Shown one piece after another: positions 42,216 to 52,443 of a stretch of DNA of 64,000 nucleotides. The stretch lies in the NCBI GenBank assembly GCA_019056435.1, contig CP077641.1, forward strand, positions 1,860,001 through 1,924,000, given 5' to 3'. Numbering within the stretch: the first letter of the stretch is position 1; each line of letters starts with the position of its first letter. The notes below the pieces were generated by a model. That model did no database searches. It saw only the letters and a program-made list of their open reading frames with translations, and was not told where the DNA came from. The translations under genes were made by a program, and so were the position numbers. Source of the stretch: Stutzerimonas stutzeri. Lineage in GTDB: Bacteria > Pseudomonadota > Gammaproteobacteria > Pseudomonadales > Pseudomonadaceae.

Positions 42216-44480
42216 TCAGCGGCGTGTATGCAGCGGCACCACGACGTTCGAGTTCGGGCGCCCTAGCGTTTCGCCGATGGCGACGGTGAGCGTCTGTTGG
42301 GTGAAGGGCTTGGCCAGCGTATGCAAGCGGCGACCGTCCTCCGTCAGCTCGGCAAAGCCACTGACCAGCAATATCGGCAGGGTCGGTCGCTCGGCCTGAA
42401 CGATCCGCGCGAGCTGAGTGCCGGTCATGCCCGGCATCATCTGGTCGGTGATCAGCAGGTCGAACGCCCGCGGCTGGCGAAGGCGTTCGAGCGCCGCCTC
42501 GCCGCTGTTCACGGCCGTGACGCGATGCCCCAGATCCTCCAGCAGTGCGGTCGTGTTGGCCAGCACCAGCGGGTCGTCGTCCACCGCCAGCACGGTCAAC
42601 GCGGGAACCGATGTCGCCGTCGCTTCGGCCGGCTCGGGCGCAGCGAGTGCAGCGGCCCGAGCGGTACCCAGCGGAAGCCACAGTTCGATGGTCGTGCCGT
42701 GGCCCAGGGTGCTGTCGATCACCAGACGGCCGCCGGACTGCTCGGCCAATCCGTGAGCCATCGACAGGCCGAGGCCCGTTCCCGTGCCGGGGCCCTTGGT
42801 CGTATAGAAGGGCTCGGTCGCCCGGCTCAGCGTTTCGGGTGTCATGCCGGTGCCCGTGTCATGCACGACCAGGGCGACGAACTCCTGCGTCGGCGTTTCG
42901 CCTGTACGCACCTGGCCTTCGATGCAGATCGAGCCTCCGTTCGGCATGGCATCGCGCGCGTTGACCACGAGATTGATCAGCACCATCTCCAGCTGGTTCG
43001 CGTCGACATAGGCCGGCGGCAGGCCGAGCGGAAATCGTGTGTCGATGCTGATGTTCGCGGTGACCGAGCGCTGCAGCAATTCACGCATGTTCAGCACCAC
43101 GTCATGCAGCAGGACGGAGCTGGGGTTGAGGTCCTGCTTGCGGGCGAACGCCAGCATCCGTTGCACCAGGCCAGCGCCTCGCTGCGTGGCGAGCAGGGCA
43201 TTTTCGATCAGGCTGCCGGCACGTGGCGCGGTGTCGCTCGGCAAGCGTTTGCGCAGCAGCTCGAGATTGCCGCCAATCACGGCGAGCAGGTTATTGAAAT
43301 CATGGGCGATGCCCCCGGTGAGCTTGCCAATCGCCTCGAGCTTCTGTGCCTGGCGGAGCGCGGCCTCGGCATGCCGGCGTTCGGTGATATTCACCAGGCC
43401 ACCGATGATCAGCGCGCCCCGCGTGGTCTGCTCGAGCCGCGTGGAGGCGAGCACGTCAATGAAGGCGCCGGCCCGGGCCACCAGGCGGTACTCGGCATCC
43501 AGGCATTCGCCGGTCTTCAGCAGCTGTGGCCAGTCTTGGGTAAGCATCTGACGGGCGGAACGCTCGGTCATGAAATTGATCAGCGGTCGGCCGAGCACGT
43601 CTTCCCGGCGATAGCCCATGAGGGCGAGCCAGGCGTCGCTGACCGATTCCAGGCAGCCATCCTGGTCCAGCGCATGCAGCGGCAGCGGGGTCTTGCTGTA
43701 GAGCTCGCGAAAGCGTTCCTCGCTCTGGCGCAGGGCGCTGGCCTCACGTTCGCTGAGCGCCGCCATGCGTCGGTCGTGCATGGAGGCTGCCAAACCGAAG
43801 AAGAGCACGATGAAGGTCGAGCCGGCGACCGACAGCGCCAGCGTCAGCAGATCCAGGCCGCTGCCCGGTGGCGCCGGCATGGCATCGTGCAGAGGTGTGA
43901 AGCGTGCGCCAGCCATCGCCGAGTAGTGCATCCCCGCCACGGCGAACCCCATCGCCACTGCCGCTACGGTCTGCAGCATCAGCCGCGGGCCGCGGGCAGA
44001 CAGCCAGAGCGCGACCGTCGCGGCACCGATGGCGATCAGAAAGGAGATGGCCACCCATAGTCCGTCGTAGGACAGCTCTGCATGCATCGTCATGGCGGCC
44101 ATGCCCATGTAGTGCATCGAACCGATGCCCAGGCCCATGAACAGGCCACCGATGCCGAGCGTCAGGCGGCTCAGCCCGCGGCTGCTCACCGCGAAGAAGC
44201 TGATGGCCGTGACGACGATAGGCAAGACCAGTGACCAGAGCGTCAGCGCAAGATCGTATCGGATCTCCATCCCGGGCATGCCGAAGGCCAGCATCCCGAC
44301 GAAGTGCATCGACCAGATGCTGCCGCCCATCGAGACGGCCGCCGAGCACAGCCAGGCATGGTGAAGCCAGCCGGTTGAGGCGCGCGCGCGGCTGGCCAGA
44401 TCGAGCGCCGTGAAGGAGCCGGCGATGGCGATGAGAATGGACAGGCTCACCAAGGCCATGTTGTAGGTTGTAGGCATCAT
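42216..44480 (-). CDS. Hybrid histidine kinase with MHYT sensor, PAS and receiver domains
   Basis: A 754-residue protein. N-terminal MHYT domain with seven membrane helices and repeated M-H-x-x-x-M motifs (SIWSMHFVGMLAF, IGSMHYMGMAAMTM, FAVAGMHYSAMAGA), thought to bind copper and sense O2, CO or NO. Then a PAS domain (~265-385: RFRELYSKTPLPLHALDQDG), HisKA (GKLTGGIAHDFNNLLAVIGG, phospho-His), HATPase_c (VLINLVVNARDAMPNGG, DTGTGMTPE, GTGTGLGLSM) and a C-terminal receiver (TVLAVDDDPLVLANTTALLE, LLITDQMMPGMTG with phospho-Asp). No partner response regulator is nearby. ATG 44480 or 44477. Confidence 0.92.
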   Translation of the reverse strand: MMPTTYNMALVSLSILIAIAGSFTALDLASRARASTGWLHHAWLCSAAVSMGGSIWSMHFVGMLAFGMPGMEIRYDLALTLWSLVLPIVVTAISFFAVSSRGLSRLTLGIGGLFMGLGIGSMHYMGMAAMTMHAELSYDGLWVAISFLIAIGAATVALWLSARGPRLMLQTVAAVAMGFAVAGMHYSAMAGARFTPLHDAMPAPPGSGLDLLTLALSVAGSTFIVLFFGLAASMHDRRMAALSEREASALRQSEERFRELYSKTPLPLHALDQDGCLESVSDAWLALMGYRREDVLGRPLINFMTERSARQMLTQDWPQLLKTGECLDAEYRLVARAGAFIDVLASTRLEQTTRGALIIGGLVNITERRHAEAALRQAQKLEAIGKLTGGIAHDFNNLLAVIGGNLELLRKRLPSDTAPRAGSLIENALLATQRGAGLVQRMLAFARKQDLNPSSVLLHDVVLNMRELLQRSVTANISIDTRFPLGLPPAYVDANQLEMVLINLVVNARDAMPNGGSICIEGQVRTGETPTQEFVALVVHDTGTGMTPETLSRATEPFYTTKGPGTGTGLGLSMAHGLAEQSGGRLVIDSTLGHGTTIELWLPLGTARAAALAAPEPAEATATSVPALTVLAVDDDPLVLANTTALLEDLGHRVTAVNSGEAALERLRQPRAFDLLITDQMMPGMTGTQLARIVQAERPTLPILLVSGFAELTEDGRRLHTLAKPFTQQTLTVAIGETLGRPNSNVVVPLHTRR

Positions 44481-44720
44481 CAGCTCCGTACTGGCTAGCG
44501 AGGCTGTCGCGCTATTACTTAGACGAGTCGCGCAGAGGCGCCAGGTTCCCTCATCCTGCCGGCGGCGCTCGGACTTTGTGATGGGCGTGACATTACATGA
44601 CCGCGCCGCCGAATGTTTACGGCGACGGCCTTGCAGTTGGGCTTTAGCGTGCAGGCATAAAAAAAGCGCGTCATCGACGGACCAAGAGCACTGTGACAGG
44701 CGCGACGAGGAAGCCTGGCT

Positions 44721-44976
44721 TCAGGGACCGGCGCCCGTGGCACGGCTGATCGCAGCGATGAATGGGTTGCCGTGAAGCGGATCGCGCAGCAGCGTGCAGT
44801 GAATACCGTAGAGCGTCCGGATCAGCGCGACGTCTTGGCTTCTGAAGAGAGGGCGACCGGCTCGTGTAGAGCGCAGGGCCTTGGCGATGCGAGCCCAGCT
44901 CGCCGGTGAGTATCAGCGTTGATCCGACAACGGTCGGGCCTTCAGCCGCCCGGGCCATGAAGAGCCGCACCGGCAT
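44721..44976 (-). CDS. Small hypothetical protein (frameshifted, tentative)
   Basis: One frame gives MPVRLFMARAAEGPTVVGST then LILTGELGS (44976 down to about 44905); another continues IAKALRSTRAGRPLFRSQDV, ALIRTLYGIHCTLLRDPLHG and NPFIAAISRATGAGP to TGA at 44721. Joining them needs removal of one base near 44900. The joined 84-residue product has a regular, protein-like composition, while each frame alone loses it. I do not recognise the family. Lies downstream of ppa; the rest of the 44.48-45.0 kb gap shows nothing else. Confidence 0.4.
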
Positions 44977-45000
44977 CAGCTGACTCAATGCATGGCGCAA

Positions 45001-45029
45001 TAAAAAAAGCCGGCTTGTGGCCGGTTTTT
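45001..45029 (-). terminator. Intrinsic terminator of ppa
   Basis: On the minus strand a CCGGC-CACAA-GCCGG stem flanked by A and T runs, with seven T after the stem, lies 15 bases beyond the ppa stop codon. Confidence 0.8.
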
Positions 45030-45044
45030 CTTCAGTGCCTCGGC

Positions 45045-45572
45045 TTACTTCTGATAAGCCTCGGCAGCTTTGATGATGGCGGCGCGGGCGGCGTCGGCGC
45101 CTTCCCAGCCTTCGACCTTGACCCACTTGCCCTTCTCGAGATCCTTGTAGTTCTCGAAGAAGTGCTTGATCTGCTCGATCAGCAGCGGCGGCAGGTCGGT
45201 GTACTCCTTCACGTCCTTGTACAGCTGGGTCAGCTTGTCGTGCGGGACGGCGATCAGCTTGGCGTCTCCGCCGGCTTCGTCGGTCATGTTCAGCACGCCA
45301 ACCGGACGGCAGCGGATGACCGAGCCGGGAGCGACCGGGTAGGGCGTCACGACCAGCACGTCGAGGGGGTCGCCGTCATCGGCCAGGGTGTGCGGAATGA
45401 AACCGTAGTTGGCCGGGTAGAACATCGGGGTGGCCATGAAGCGGTCGACGAACAGGCAATCGGTGTCGTGATCGATTTCGTACTTGATCGGCGCGTGGTT
45501 GGCCGGGATTTCGATGGCGACGTAGATGTCGTTTGGCAGGTCTTTGCCGGCCGGGACTTTGCTGTAGCTCAT
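45045..45572 (-). CDS. ppa: Inorganic pyrophosphatase
   Basis: A 175-residue family I soluble pyrophosphatase, essential for driving biosynthesis by hydrolysing PPi. [40 protein letters not shown] and [17 protein letters not shown] carry the metal-binding aspartates ([10 protein letters not shown]). [20 protein letters not shown] completes the signature. I chose ATG 45572, 8 bases after GGAG; an ATG two codons earlier is too close. Confidence 0.97.
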   Translation of the reverse strand: MSYSKVPAGKDLPNDIYVAIEIPANHAPIKYEIDHDTDCLFVDRFMATPMFYPANYGFIPHTLADDGDPLDVLVVTPYPVAPGSVIRCRPVGVLNMTDEAGGDAKLIAVPHDKLTQLYKDVKEYTDLPPLLIEQIKHFFENYKDLEKGKWVKVEGWEGADAARAAIIKAAEAYQK

Positions 45573-45626
45573 GAACATTGCTCCGTGGTCGGCCAACGCG
45601 GCCTGGGGCTTAAAAAAGTGGGCGCG

Positions 45627-45632
45627 ATTATA
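45627..45632 (-). promoter_or_regulatory. Candidate -10 element of ppa
   Basis: A perfect TATAAT on the minus strand 55 bp upstream of the ppa start. With a 17-bp spacer the -35 position reads GGCAAA, which is a poor match. Confidence 0.45.
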
Positions 45633-45712
45633 GGCGCACTGTCGGGCGTTTTGCCATGTCGCTAGCGGCGGGTCGCCGCTGGCAGGTGGCGCGCGCATTC
45701 GACGGCTCGAAG

Positions 45713-46525
45713 TCAGTCAGGTTCCGCGTAGGCCGGGTCGCTGTCCTGCAGGTGTTTCAGGCGTGCTGCCGGGTCCTGTCGATAGAAGTGCTTGAGCTGA
45801 TCGTAGACATCCGGGAGCTCGCTGCTCAGAACGTCGGGTGCGCTGAAGAAGTATTCGCTGGTGACGGCAAAGAATTCGGCCGGGTTCTCGGCAGCGTAGG
45901 GGTCGATCGCGGTGTGCGCGTCCGGGTCGGCATCGAGTACGGCATTCAGCCCGTCGTAGGCGCGCTGCATGGCGCTTGCCCATTGCTCGATGCGCATCTC
46001 GCGATGCAGCGGTGGCAGGCCGTTGGCGTCGCCGTTGAGCATGTCGAGCTTGTGCGCGAGTTCATGGATGACCAGGTTGTAGCCTTCCCAGCCGCCGCTT
46101 TCCCTTACGCCGGGCAGGGCCAGGATCACCGGACCCTGCAGCCAGGCCTCGCCGCTGTGCTCGGCGTCCCACTCATGCTCGACGCCCGCGGCATCACGGT
46201 GCTTCTGTGGGCTGTGAAAGTCGTCCGGGTAGATGACGATCTCGTGGAAACCCTGGTACCAGTCGAGATCCGGCAGGTGCAGCAGTGGCAGCTGAGCCTG
46301 CGCCGCCAGACGGAGGCGGTCGGCCAGTTCCAGCTCGACGCCAGGCAGGGCTGTCAGGCGCTTGGCATGCAGGAACAGCAGGCTGCGGTCACGCAGGCGT
46401 TCGGTTTCCTCGTCGCTCAGTCCGTCGAGAATCGGCAGGCTCTCGAGTACGTGCTGCCAGAGGGATGGTTCGATGGCGAGGCGGGCGAGGATGCGCTTGC
46501 GGCGCCAGTCGCGAAATGACCACAT
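45713..46525 (-). CDS. mtfA: Zinc-dependent peptidase MtfA
   Basis: A 270-residue cytosolic metallopeptidase with [20 protein letters not shown] (HExxH zinc motif, about residue 155) and a downstream Glu in [20 protein letters not shown] (third ligand region). MtfA of E. coli binds the repressor Mlc and is related to anthrax lethal factor fold. N-terminal [20 protein letters not shown] and [20 protein letters not shown] are family features. ATG 46525. Confidence 0.9.
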   Translation of the reverse strand: MWSFRDWRRKRILARLAIEPSLWQHVLESLPILDGLSDEETERLRDRSLLFLHAKRLTALPGVELELADRLRLAAQAQLPLLHLPDLDWYQGFHEIVIYPDDFHSPQKHRDAAGVEHEWDAEHSGEAWLQGPVILALPGVRESGGWEGYNLVIHELAHKLDMLNGDANGLPPLHREMRIEQWASAMQRAYDGLNAVLDADPDAHTAIDPYAAENPAEFFAVTSEYFFSAPDVLSSELPDVYDQLKHFYRQDPAARLKHLQDSDPAYAEPD

Positions 46526-46675
46526 GAAGGTGCTTCCAGCCTGGGGGCGACAACCTTAAGCGGCCGTTTGATCGTCGGCAAGCCAGACGGGCACTGACGC
46601 CGTGGGCCGGGTCTCCTCGCAGGCGCGGCGATCGGGCCATGGCTGCACGCCATGCCAGGCAAAGCCGGCCGGTCC

Positions 46676-47483
46676 TCAGCCCAGCAGGAAGTTGCCGACG
46701 TTCGGCGAGCCGTCATCAAGGCTGAGCATCTCCGCTTCGTCTTTCAGCGTGACGCCTGAGAGTTGCCGCCGGCAGGCCTCGCGCATGAGGTGGAGCAGGC
46801 GATGGGCGGCGAGGTTGTAGCTCAGGCCTTCGAGGCGGATGTTGGAGATGCAGTTGCGGTCGGCATCGGTACGTCCGACCTTGGGGGGCGTAGGTGAAGT
46901 AGAGGCCAAGGCTGTCCGGCGAGCTGAGGCCCGGGCGCTCGCCGAGCAGCATGACGACCATCCTCGCCTGGAGCCGCTGCCCGACCTCGTCGCCCAATGC
47001 GACTCGCCCTTGTTGCACGAGGCAGATCGGGCCGAGGCTCCAGCCGTCCTGCTGCATCTGTTCTTCGATCCGCTGCAGCAGGGGCAGGGCGTGGCGTTGC
47101 ACGGCAAGCGCCGACAGGCCATCGGCGATCACGATGATCAGGTCGTAGCCCGCAGCGTGTTGCTCGGCATGTTCAGTCAGCCGTTCGGCGGAGGCTTCGT
47201 CGAGCTTGCGGCCAAGGTCGGGGCGTTGCAGATACAGGCCTCGATCGGCAGCGGCACTGTGCAGGTTCAGGGTGCTGAACCCTTTCGCCTGCAGTTGTTC
47301 GGCGAGTGAGTCGATATCCAGGGTCAGGTGCACGGCGTCGCGTGCCTGGGCGTGGGCGAACTGAAAATCCAGCTGGGCGTCGGTGGGCAGGCTGGCACCG
47401 GCGCGACCCAGGGCGATGCGTGCTGGAGTGAGCTGGCGCAGGTGGACCCAGGGGTTGGCGATGGTCGTGGGTTTGTCGGGCAT
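46676..47483 (-). CDS. eutC: Ethanolamine ammonia-lyase small subunit EutC (frameshifted)
   Basis: Light subunit of the B12-dependent enzyme that converts ethanolamine to acetaldehyde and ammonia. ATG 47483: [56 protein letters not shown] and [20 protein letters not shown]. At 46883-46888 a G6 run (C on the coding strand) has one base too many: FTYAP should continue [20 protein letters not shown], then [33 protein letters not shown] to TGA at 46676. Repaired length about 268 residues. Follows eutB after a 220-bp gap with a REP pair. Confidence 0.95.
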
Positions 47484-47567
47484 GGCGGCCTCCGAAGGGT
47501 AGGCGAGCTCAATTCGCGCGCAAAGACTTGGCGTCCCGCTCGCTTCTGCAGGTCTTCGTGTGGTTTT

Positions 47568-47651
47568 GATCGCCAGCAAGCTGGCTCCTACAAAGCACAG
47601 GCCGTGCGGCACCTGTAGGAGCAAGGGGGACGCCCAGTTCTTGCTGGCGAT
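47568..47651. repeat. Paired Pseudomonas REP element between eutB and eutC
   Basis: Outer arms ATCGCCAGCAA/TTGCTGGCGAT and inner arms GGCTCCTACA/TGTAGGAGC form nested inverted repeats, the usual arrangement of Pseudomonas REP doublets with the TGTAGGAGC core. It fills most of the eutB-eutC gap. Confidence 0.8.
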
Positions 47652-47707
47652 TCGATGGGTGCACCTGGCCGAACCAGCCAGCGCTGGGCGGCTATGACCA
47701 GGCGGAT

Positions 47708-49099
47708 TCATGCCATCCGCTCCAGGGCCTGTCGAAAGACGGGCGGAAGCTGTTCGCCGATCTGCAGCCGTCGGCCGTCCTGACGCAGGATGTCCATTTT
47801 CGCCAGCCAATCCTCGAACTCCGGTGCGGGCCGCAGGCCAAGTACCTGACGCACGTAGAGGGCGTCGTGGAAGGAGGTGGTCTGGTAGTTGAGCATCACG
47901 TCGTCCGAGCCCGGGATGCCCATGATGAAGTTGATGCCCGCCGTGCCGAGCAGGGTCAACAGCATGTCCATGTCGTCCTGGTCGGCTTCGGCGTGGTTGG
48001 TGTAGCAGATGTCGCAACCCATGGGCACGCCGAGCAGCTTGCCGCAGAAGTGGTCCTCCAGCCCGGCGCGGATGATCTGCTTGCCGTTGTAGAGGTATTC
48101 CGGGCCGATGAAGCCGACCACGGTGTTCACCAGCAGCGGCTTGTAGCGGCGCGCGACGGCGTAGGCGCGGGCTTCGCAGGTCTGCTGATCGACGCCGTGA
48201 TGGGCGTTGGCCGAAAGCGCGCTTCCCTGGCCGGTCTCGAAATACATGAGGTTGTCGCCGAGTGTGCCGCGCTTCTGCGACAGGCCGGCCTCGTAGCCTT
48301 CCTGCAGCGTTGCCAGGCTGATGCCGAAGCTGGCGTTGGCCGCCTCGGTGCCGGCGATGGACTGGAACACCAGGTCCAGCGGCGCGCCGCGGTTGATCGC
48401 CTCGATGGAGGTGGTGACGTGGGTGAGGATGCAACCCTGGGTCGGGATCTCGTAGCGACTGATCACCGCGTCGAGCATCTTCAGCAGCTCGCAAATGCCG
48501 GCGGTGCTGTCGGTGGCCGGGTTGATGCCGATCACCGCGTCGCCGTTGCCGTAGAGCAGGCCGTCGAGAATGCTCGCGGCGATGCCGGCGCCGTCGTCGG
48601 TGGGATGGTTCGGCTGCAGCCGGGTGGACATGCGTCCGGCCAGGCCGATGCTGTTGCGAAAGCGGGTGACGACGCGGACCTTCTGCGCGACGAGGATCAG
48701 GTCCTGCACGCGCATGATCTTCGACACCGCGGCGACCATCTCCGGCGTCAGCCCCGGTGCGAGGGCTTTCAGCGACGACTCGTCAGCCTCCTCGCCGAGC
48801 AGCCAGTTGCGGAAATCGCCCACGGTCAGGTGGCTGATCGGCGCGAAGGCGGCGGCGTCATGGCTGTCGATGATCAGCCGGGTGACTTCATCGCTTTCGT
48901 AGGGGATCAGGGCTTCTTCGAGAAAACGCCTGAGCGGCACACCGGCCAGGCACATCTGCGCCGCCACTCGCTCGGCGTCGCTGCCCGCCGCGACCCCGGC
49001 GAGCAGGTCGCCGGAGCGCGCCGGGCTGGCCTTGGCCATCACCTCGCGCAGATCGTCGAAGCGCCAGGTGGTGCCGCCCACGCTGTGCGAGTACGTCAT
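47708..49099 (-). CDS. eutB: Ethanolamine ammonia-lyase large subunit EutB
   Basis: A 463-residue TIM-barrel subunit carrying the active site. [80 protein letters not shown] and [20 protein letters not shown] are typical EutB segments; [33 protein letters not shown] follow. ATG 49099 after GGGAGA. Needs adenosylcobalamin. Operon order exaC-eat-eutB-eutC on the minus strand; no carboxysome-like shell genes are present, so this is the simple soluble pathway. Confidence 0.97.
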   Translation of the reverse strand: MTYSHSVGGTTWRFDDLREVMAKASPARSGDLLAGVAAGSDAERVAAQMCLAGVPLRRFLEEALIPYESDEVTRLIIDSHDAAAFAPISHLTVGDFRNWLLGEEADESSLKALAPGLTPEMVAAVSKIMRVQDLILVAQKVRVVTRFRNSIGLAGRMSTRLQPNHPTDDGAGIAASILDGLLYGNGDAVIGINPATDSTAGICELLKMLDAVISRYEIPTQGCILTHVTTSIEAINRGAPLDLVFQSIAGTEAANASFGISLATLQEGYEAGLSQKRGTLGDNLMYFETGQGSALSANAHHGVDQQTCEARAYAVARRYKPLLVNTVVGFIGPEYLYNGKQIIRAGLEDHFCGKLLGVPMGCDICYTNHAEADQDDMDMLLTLLGTAGINFIMGIPGSDDVMLNYQTTSFHDALYVRQVLGLRPAPEFEDWLAKMDILRQDGRRLQIGEQLPPVFRQALERMA

Positions 49100-49110
49100 G
49101 GCTGCTCTCC

Positions 49111-50559
49111 CTACTTGAGTGTCGCCTCGGCCTGCTCGATCGCCGCGAACTCTTCCTCCGGCGTACCGGCCACCAGGTGGTGGCGACTGTAGATCGCGAA
49201 ATAGGCGATGAAGATCCCGTAGATGATCGCGGCGCCGATCACCACCCGCGGGTGGACCAGGAAGCCCGCGATGACCGCGACGCAGGCCAGTACCAGCGCC
49301 ACGCCCGAGGTGACGATGCCGCCGGGTGTCCGGTACGGGCGATGCAGGTCCGGCCGGCGCAGGCGCAGCACGATGTGCGAGGCCATCATCAACACGTAGG
49401 AGATGGTCGCGCCGAACACCGCGACGAGGATCAGCAGATCGCCCTGACCGGTCAGCGACAGCAGGAAGCCGATCACACCGGGGATCACCAGGGCCAGCAC
49501 CGGCGCCTTGTTCTTGTTGGTCAGCGAGAGGTTGCGCGGCAGGTAGCCGGCCCGCGACAGGGCAAAGATCTGCCGGGAGTAGGCGTAGATGATCGAGAAG
49601 AAGCTGGCGATCAGCCCGGCCAGGCCGACCAGGTTGACGAAGCCGCTCATCCAGGTGGACGAGCCGTAGGCCGTGGTCAGCGCTTCCACCAGCGGGTTGC
49701 CGGATGCCACCAGGGTGCTGGAGCCGGCGCCGCCAGGGCCGACCAGGAGGATCAGCCCGGCGAAGGCGACCAGAATCAGCATGGCGCCGATCAGTCCGCG
49801 GGGCATGTCGCGCTGCGGGTTCTTGGTCTCCTCGGCAGCCAGCGGCACGCCTTCGACGGCGAGGAAGAACCAGATCGCGTAGGGAATCGCCGCCCAGATG
49901 CCGACATAGCCGTAGGGCAGGAAGTTGCTGGCGCCGGCCGCCGTGGTAGGGGCGATGTCCAGCAGCTTGTCCACCGAGAAGTGCGGCACCATGGCGACGA
50001 TGAACACCGCCAGGGCCAGGGCGGCGACGGCGGTGATGATGAACATCAGCTTCAGCGCCTCGCCGACGCCGAAGATATGGATGCCGATGAAGACGATGTA
50101 GAAGGCCAGATAGATCATCCAGCCGCCGATGCCGAACAGCGATTCGCAATAGGCGCCGATGAACACGGCGATCGCCGCCGGGGCGATGGCGTATTCGATG
50201 AGGATCGCCGTGCCGGTGAGAAAGCCGCCCAATGGGCCGAAGGCGGTGCGGGCAAAACCGTAGCCGCCGCCCGCGGTCGGGACCATCGAGGACAGCTCGG
50301 CCAGCGAGAAGCACATGCATAGGTACATGGTCGCCATCAGCAGTGTGGCGATGAACAGCCCGCCCCAACCGCCCTGGGCGAGGCCGAAGTTCCAGCCAGC
50401 GTAGTCGCCGGAAATCACATAGGCGACGCCAAGGCCGACCAGCAGCACCCAGCCGGCGGCGCCTTTCTTCAGTTCGCGTTCCTGGAAATAGGTACTGCCA
50501 ACTGCTTCGAAATCGATGGCGTGGGTTGGGGGTGTCGCACTGCTGTGTTCGAGAGCCAT
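49111..50559 (-). CDS. eat: Ethanolamine permease (APC family)
   Basis: A 482-residue transporter with twelve membrane helices. WVLLVGLGVAYVISGDYAGW at the first helix, FSLAELSSMVPTAGGGYGFA, FFLAVEGVPLAAEETKNPQR (helix 6 signature) and LRRPDLHRPYRTPGGIVTSG belong to the Eat branch of amino-acid/polyamine/organocation permeases. I chose ATG 50559, nine bases after AGAGG; another ATG three codons upstream lies on the ribosome site. Twelve bp before eutB. Confidence 0.93.
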   Translation of the reverse strand: MALEHSSATPPTHAIDFEAVGSTYFQERELKKGAAGWVLLVGLGVAYVISGDYAGWNFGLAQGGWGGLFIATLLMATMYLCMCFSLAELSSMVPTAGGGYGFARTAFGPLGGFLTGTAILIEYAIAPAAIAVFIGAYCESLFGIGGWMIYLAFYIVFIGIHIFGVGEALKLMFIITAVAALALAVFIVAMVPHFSVDKLLDIAPTTAAGASNFLPYGYVGIWAAIPYAIWFFLAVEGVPLAAEETKNPQRDMPRGLIGAMLILVAFAGLILLVGPGGAGSSTLVASGNPLVEALTTAYGSSTWMSGFVNLVGLAGLIASFFSIIYAYSRQIFALSRAGYLPRNLSLTNKNKAPVLALVIPGVIGFLLSLTGQGDLLILVAVFGATISYVLMMASHIVLRLRRPDLHRPYRTPGGIVTSGVALVLACVAVIAGFLVHPRVVIGAAIIYGIFIAYFAIYSRHHLVAGTPEEEFAAIEQAEATLK

Positions 50560-50733
50560 GGGAATCATCCTCTGATGGGTTCGGGTACGGCAGGGTCTTT
50601 GAAGCAAGCGCTGTGCCTTCGACGTCTTTGCGGGGCGTGGGGGCATTCAGGGGTGCAAAGGCGGCCCGGGGCGCACCAGCCCAACGCCAGTTGGCGCGGG
50701 CGGGCACCCTTTCGGCGCGCGTGGTTTACCTCG

Positions 50734-52254
50734 CTAGAAGAAGCCCAGCGGATTGATGTCGTAGCTCACCAGCAGGTTCTTGGTCTGCTGATAGCTGTCG
50801 AGGATCATCTTGTGCGTCTCGCGACCGACGCCCGACTTCTTGTAACCACCGAACGCCGCGTGCGCCGGGTAGAGGTGGTAGCAGTTGGTCCAGACACGAC
50901 CGGCCTTGATCGCCCGGCCCATGCGGTAGGCGCGGTTGATGTCGCGGGTCCAGACGCCGGCGCCGAGGCCGTACTCGGTGTCGTTGGCGATGGCCAGCGC
51001 CTCGGCCTCGTCCTTGAAGGTGGTGACGCCGATCACCGGGCCGAAGATCTCCTCCTGGAACACGCGCATCTTGTTGGTGCCCTTGAGCAGGGTTGGCTGG
51101 ATGTAATAGCCGGTGGCAAGCGAGCCTTCGAGTTTCTCCGCTGCGCCGCCGGTGAGCACCTCCGCGCCTTCGCCCTTGGCGATTTCCAGGTAGGACATGA
51201 TCTTGTCGAACTGCTGCTGGCTGGCCTGGGCGCCGACCATGGTGTCGGTGTCCAGCGGGTCGCCGCGCTTGATCTGCGCGACCTTCTTCATCACCGCTTC
51301 CATGAAGGGCGCGTAGATCGACTCCTGCACCAGTGCGCGGGACGGGCAGGTGCACACCTCACCCTGGTTGAAGAAGCCCAGCACCAGCCCTTCGGCGGCC
51401 TTCTCGATGAAGGCCGGTTCGGCCTGCATGATGTCCTCGAAGTAGATGTTCGGGCTCTTGCCGCCCAGCTCCACGGTACTCGGGATGATGTGCTCGGCGG
51501 CGCGCTTCATGATGTGCGAGCCCACCGGGGTGGAGCCGGTGAAGGCGATCTTGGCGATGCGCTTGCTCGAGGCCAGTGCTTCGCCGGCTTCCCGGCCGTA
51601 GCCGTGCACCACGTTGAGCACGCCCGGGGGCAGCAGGTCGCCGATGCATTCGAGCAGCACGTTGATGCCCAGCGGGGTCTGCTCGGCCGGTTTGAGCACC
51701 ACGCAGTTGCCGGCGGCCAGCGCCGGGGCGAGCTTCCAGGCGGCCATCAGGATCGGGAAGTTCCACGGGATGATCTGCCCCACCACGCCCAGCGGCTCGT
51801 GGAAATGGTAGGCCGCGGTATGTTCGTCGATCTCCGCGCTGGTGCCTTCCTGGGCACGGATGCAACCGGCGAAATAGCGGAAGTGGTCGGCGGCCAGCGG
51901 GATATCGGCGTTGAGCGTCTCGCGCACCGCCTTGCCGTTGTCCCAGGTCTCGGTGATGGCGAGCATCTCCAGGTTCTGCTCGATGCGGTCGGCGATCTGC
52001 AACAGGATCAGCGAACGCGCCTGGACGCTGGTCTTGCCCCAGGCATCGGCGGCGGCATGGGCGGCGTCCAGGGCCTTCTCGATGTCGGCGGCGTCGGAGC
52101 GCGGGAACTCGGCGATGGGCTGACCGTTGACCGGGGAAAGGTTGGTGAAATACTGACCACCGGCCGGCTCGACGAACTGGCCGTTGATGTAGTTGCCGTA
52201 GCGGGATTTGAAGGAAACGACAGCGCCTTCGCTGCCGGGATGGGCGTAACGCAT
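50734..52254 (-). CDS. exaC: NAD+-dependent acetaldehyde dehydrogenase (ExaC/AldB type)
   Basis: A 506-residue aldehyde dehydrogenase. [54 protein letters not shown] (general-base Glu) and [17 protein letters not shown] (nucleophile Cys, about residue 302) are intact. In the eut operon it oxidises the acetaldehyde released from ethanolamine to acetate. First gene of the operon, ATG 52254 with GGAG nine bases before. The name exaC follows the Pseudomonas aldehyde dehydrogenase of the ethanol/ethanolamine pathways. Confidence 0.9.
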   Translation of the reverse strand: MRYAHPGSEGAVVSFKSRYGNYINGQFVEPAGGQYFTNLSPVNGQPIAEFPRSDAADIEKALDAAHAAADAWGKTSVQARSLILLQIADRIEQNLEMLAITETWDNGKAVRETLNADIPLAADHFRYFAGCIRAQEGTSAEIDEHTAAYHFHEPLGVVGQIIPWNFPILMAAWKLAPALAAGNCVVLKPAEQTPLGINVLLECIGDLLPPGVLNVVHGYGREAGEALASSKRIAKIAFTGSTPVGSHIMKRAAEHIIPSTVELGGKSPNIYFEDIMQAEPAFIEKAAEGLVLGFFNQGEVCTCPSRALVQESIYAPFMEAVMKKVAQIKRGDPLDTDTMVGAQASQQQFDKIMSYLEIAKGEGAEVLTGGAAEKLEGSLATGYYIQPTLLKGTNKMRVFQEEIFGPVIGVTTFKDEAEALAIANDTEYGLGAGVWTRDINRAYRMGRAIKAGRVWTNCYHLYPAHAAFGGYKKSGVGRETHKMILDSYQQTKNLLVSYDINPLGFF

Positions 52255-52443
52255 GATGAGTCTCCGGTCTTGTAATTGTGATGACTGCTGTCTTTCAGCG
52301 TAGAACAGGCTCCGTTCGTCGGCAGGCGAGGCGACGTGCGGTGCGACCGCCCCGCAGCGGACCCTGTGCTAATCTGCGCCGCAGTTTTCCAGCGTCGAAT
52401 GCGCGGCCATGCCGTCTGGCGCGGCGTCTTTCAGAGGTCATCA

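Noticed and set aside
47708-50707. 999-codon minus-strand frame spanning eat and eutB
   Set aside because: Only the eutB part is real; the first part is an arginine-rich shadow of the eat gene in another frame.
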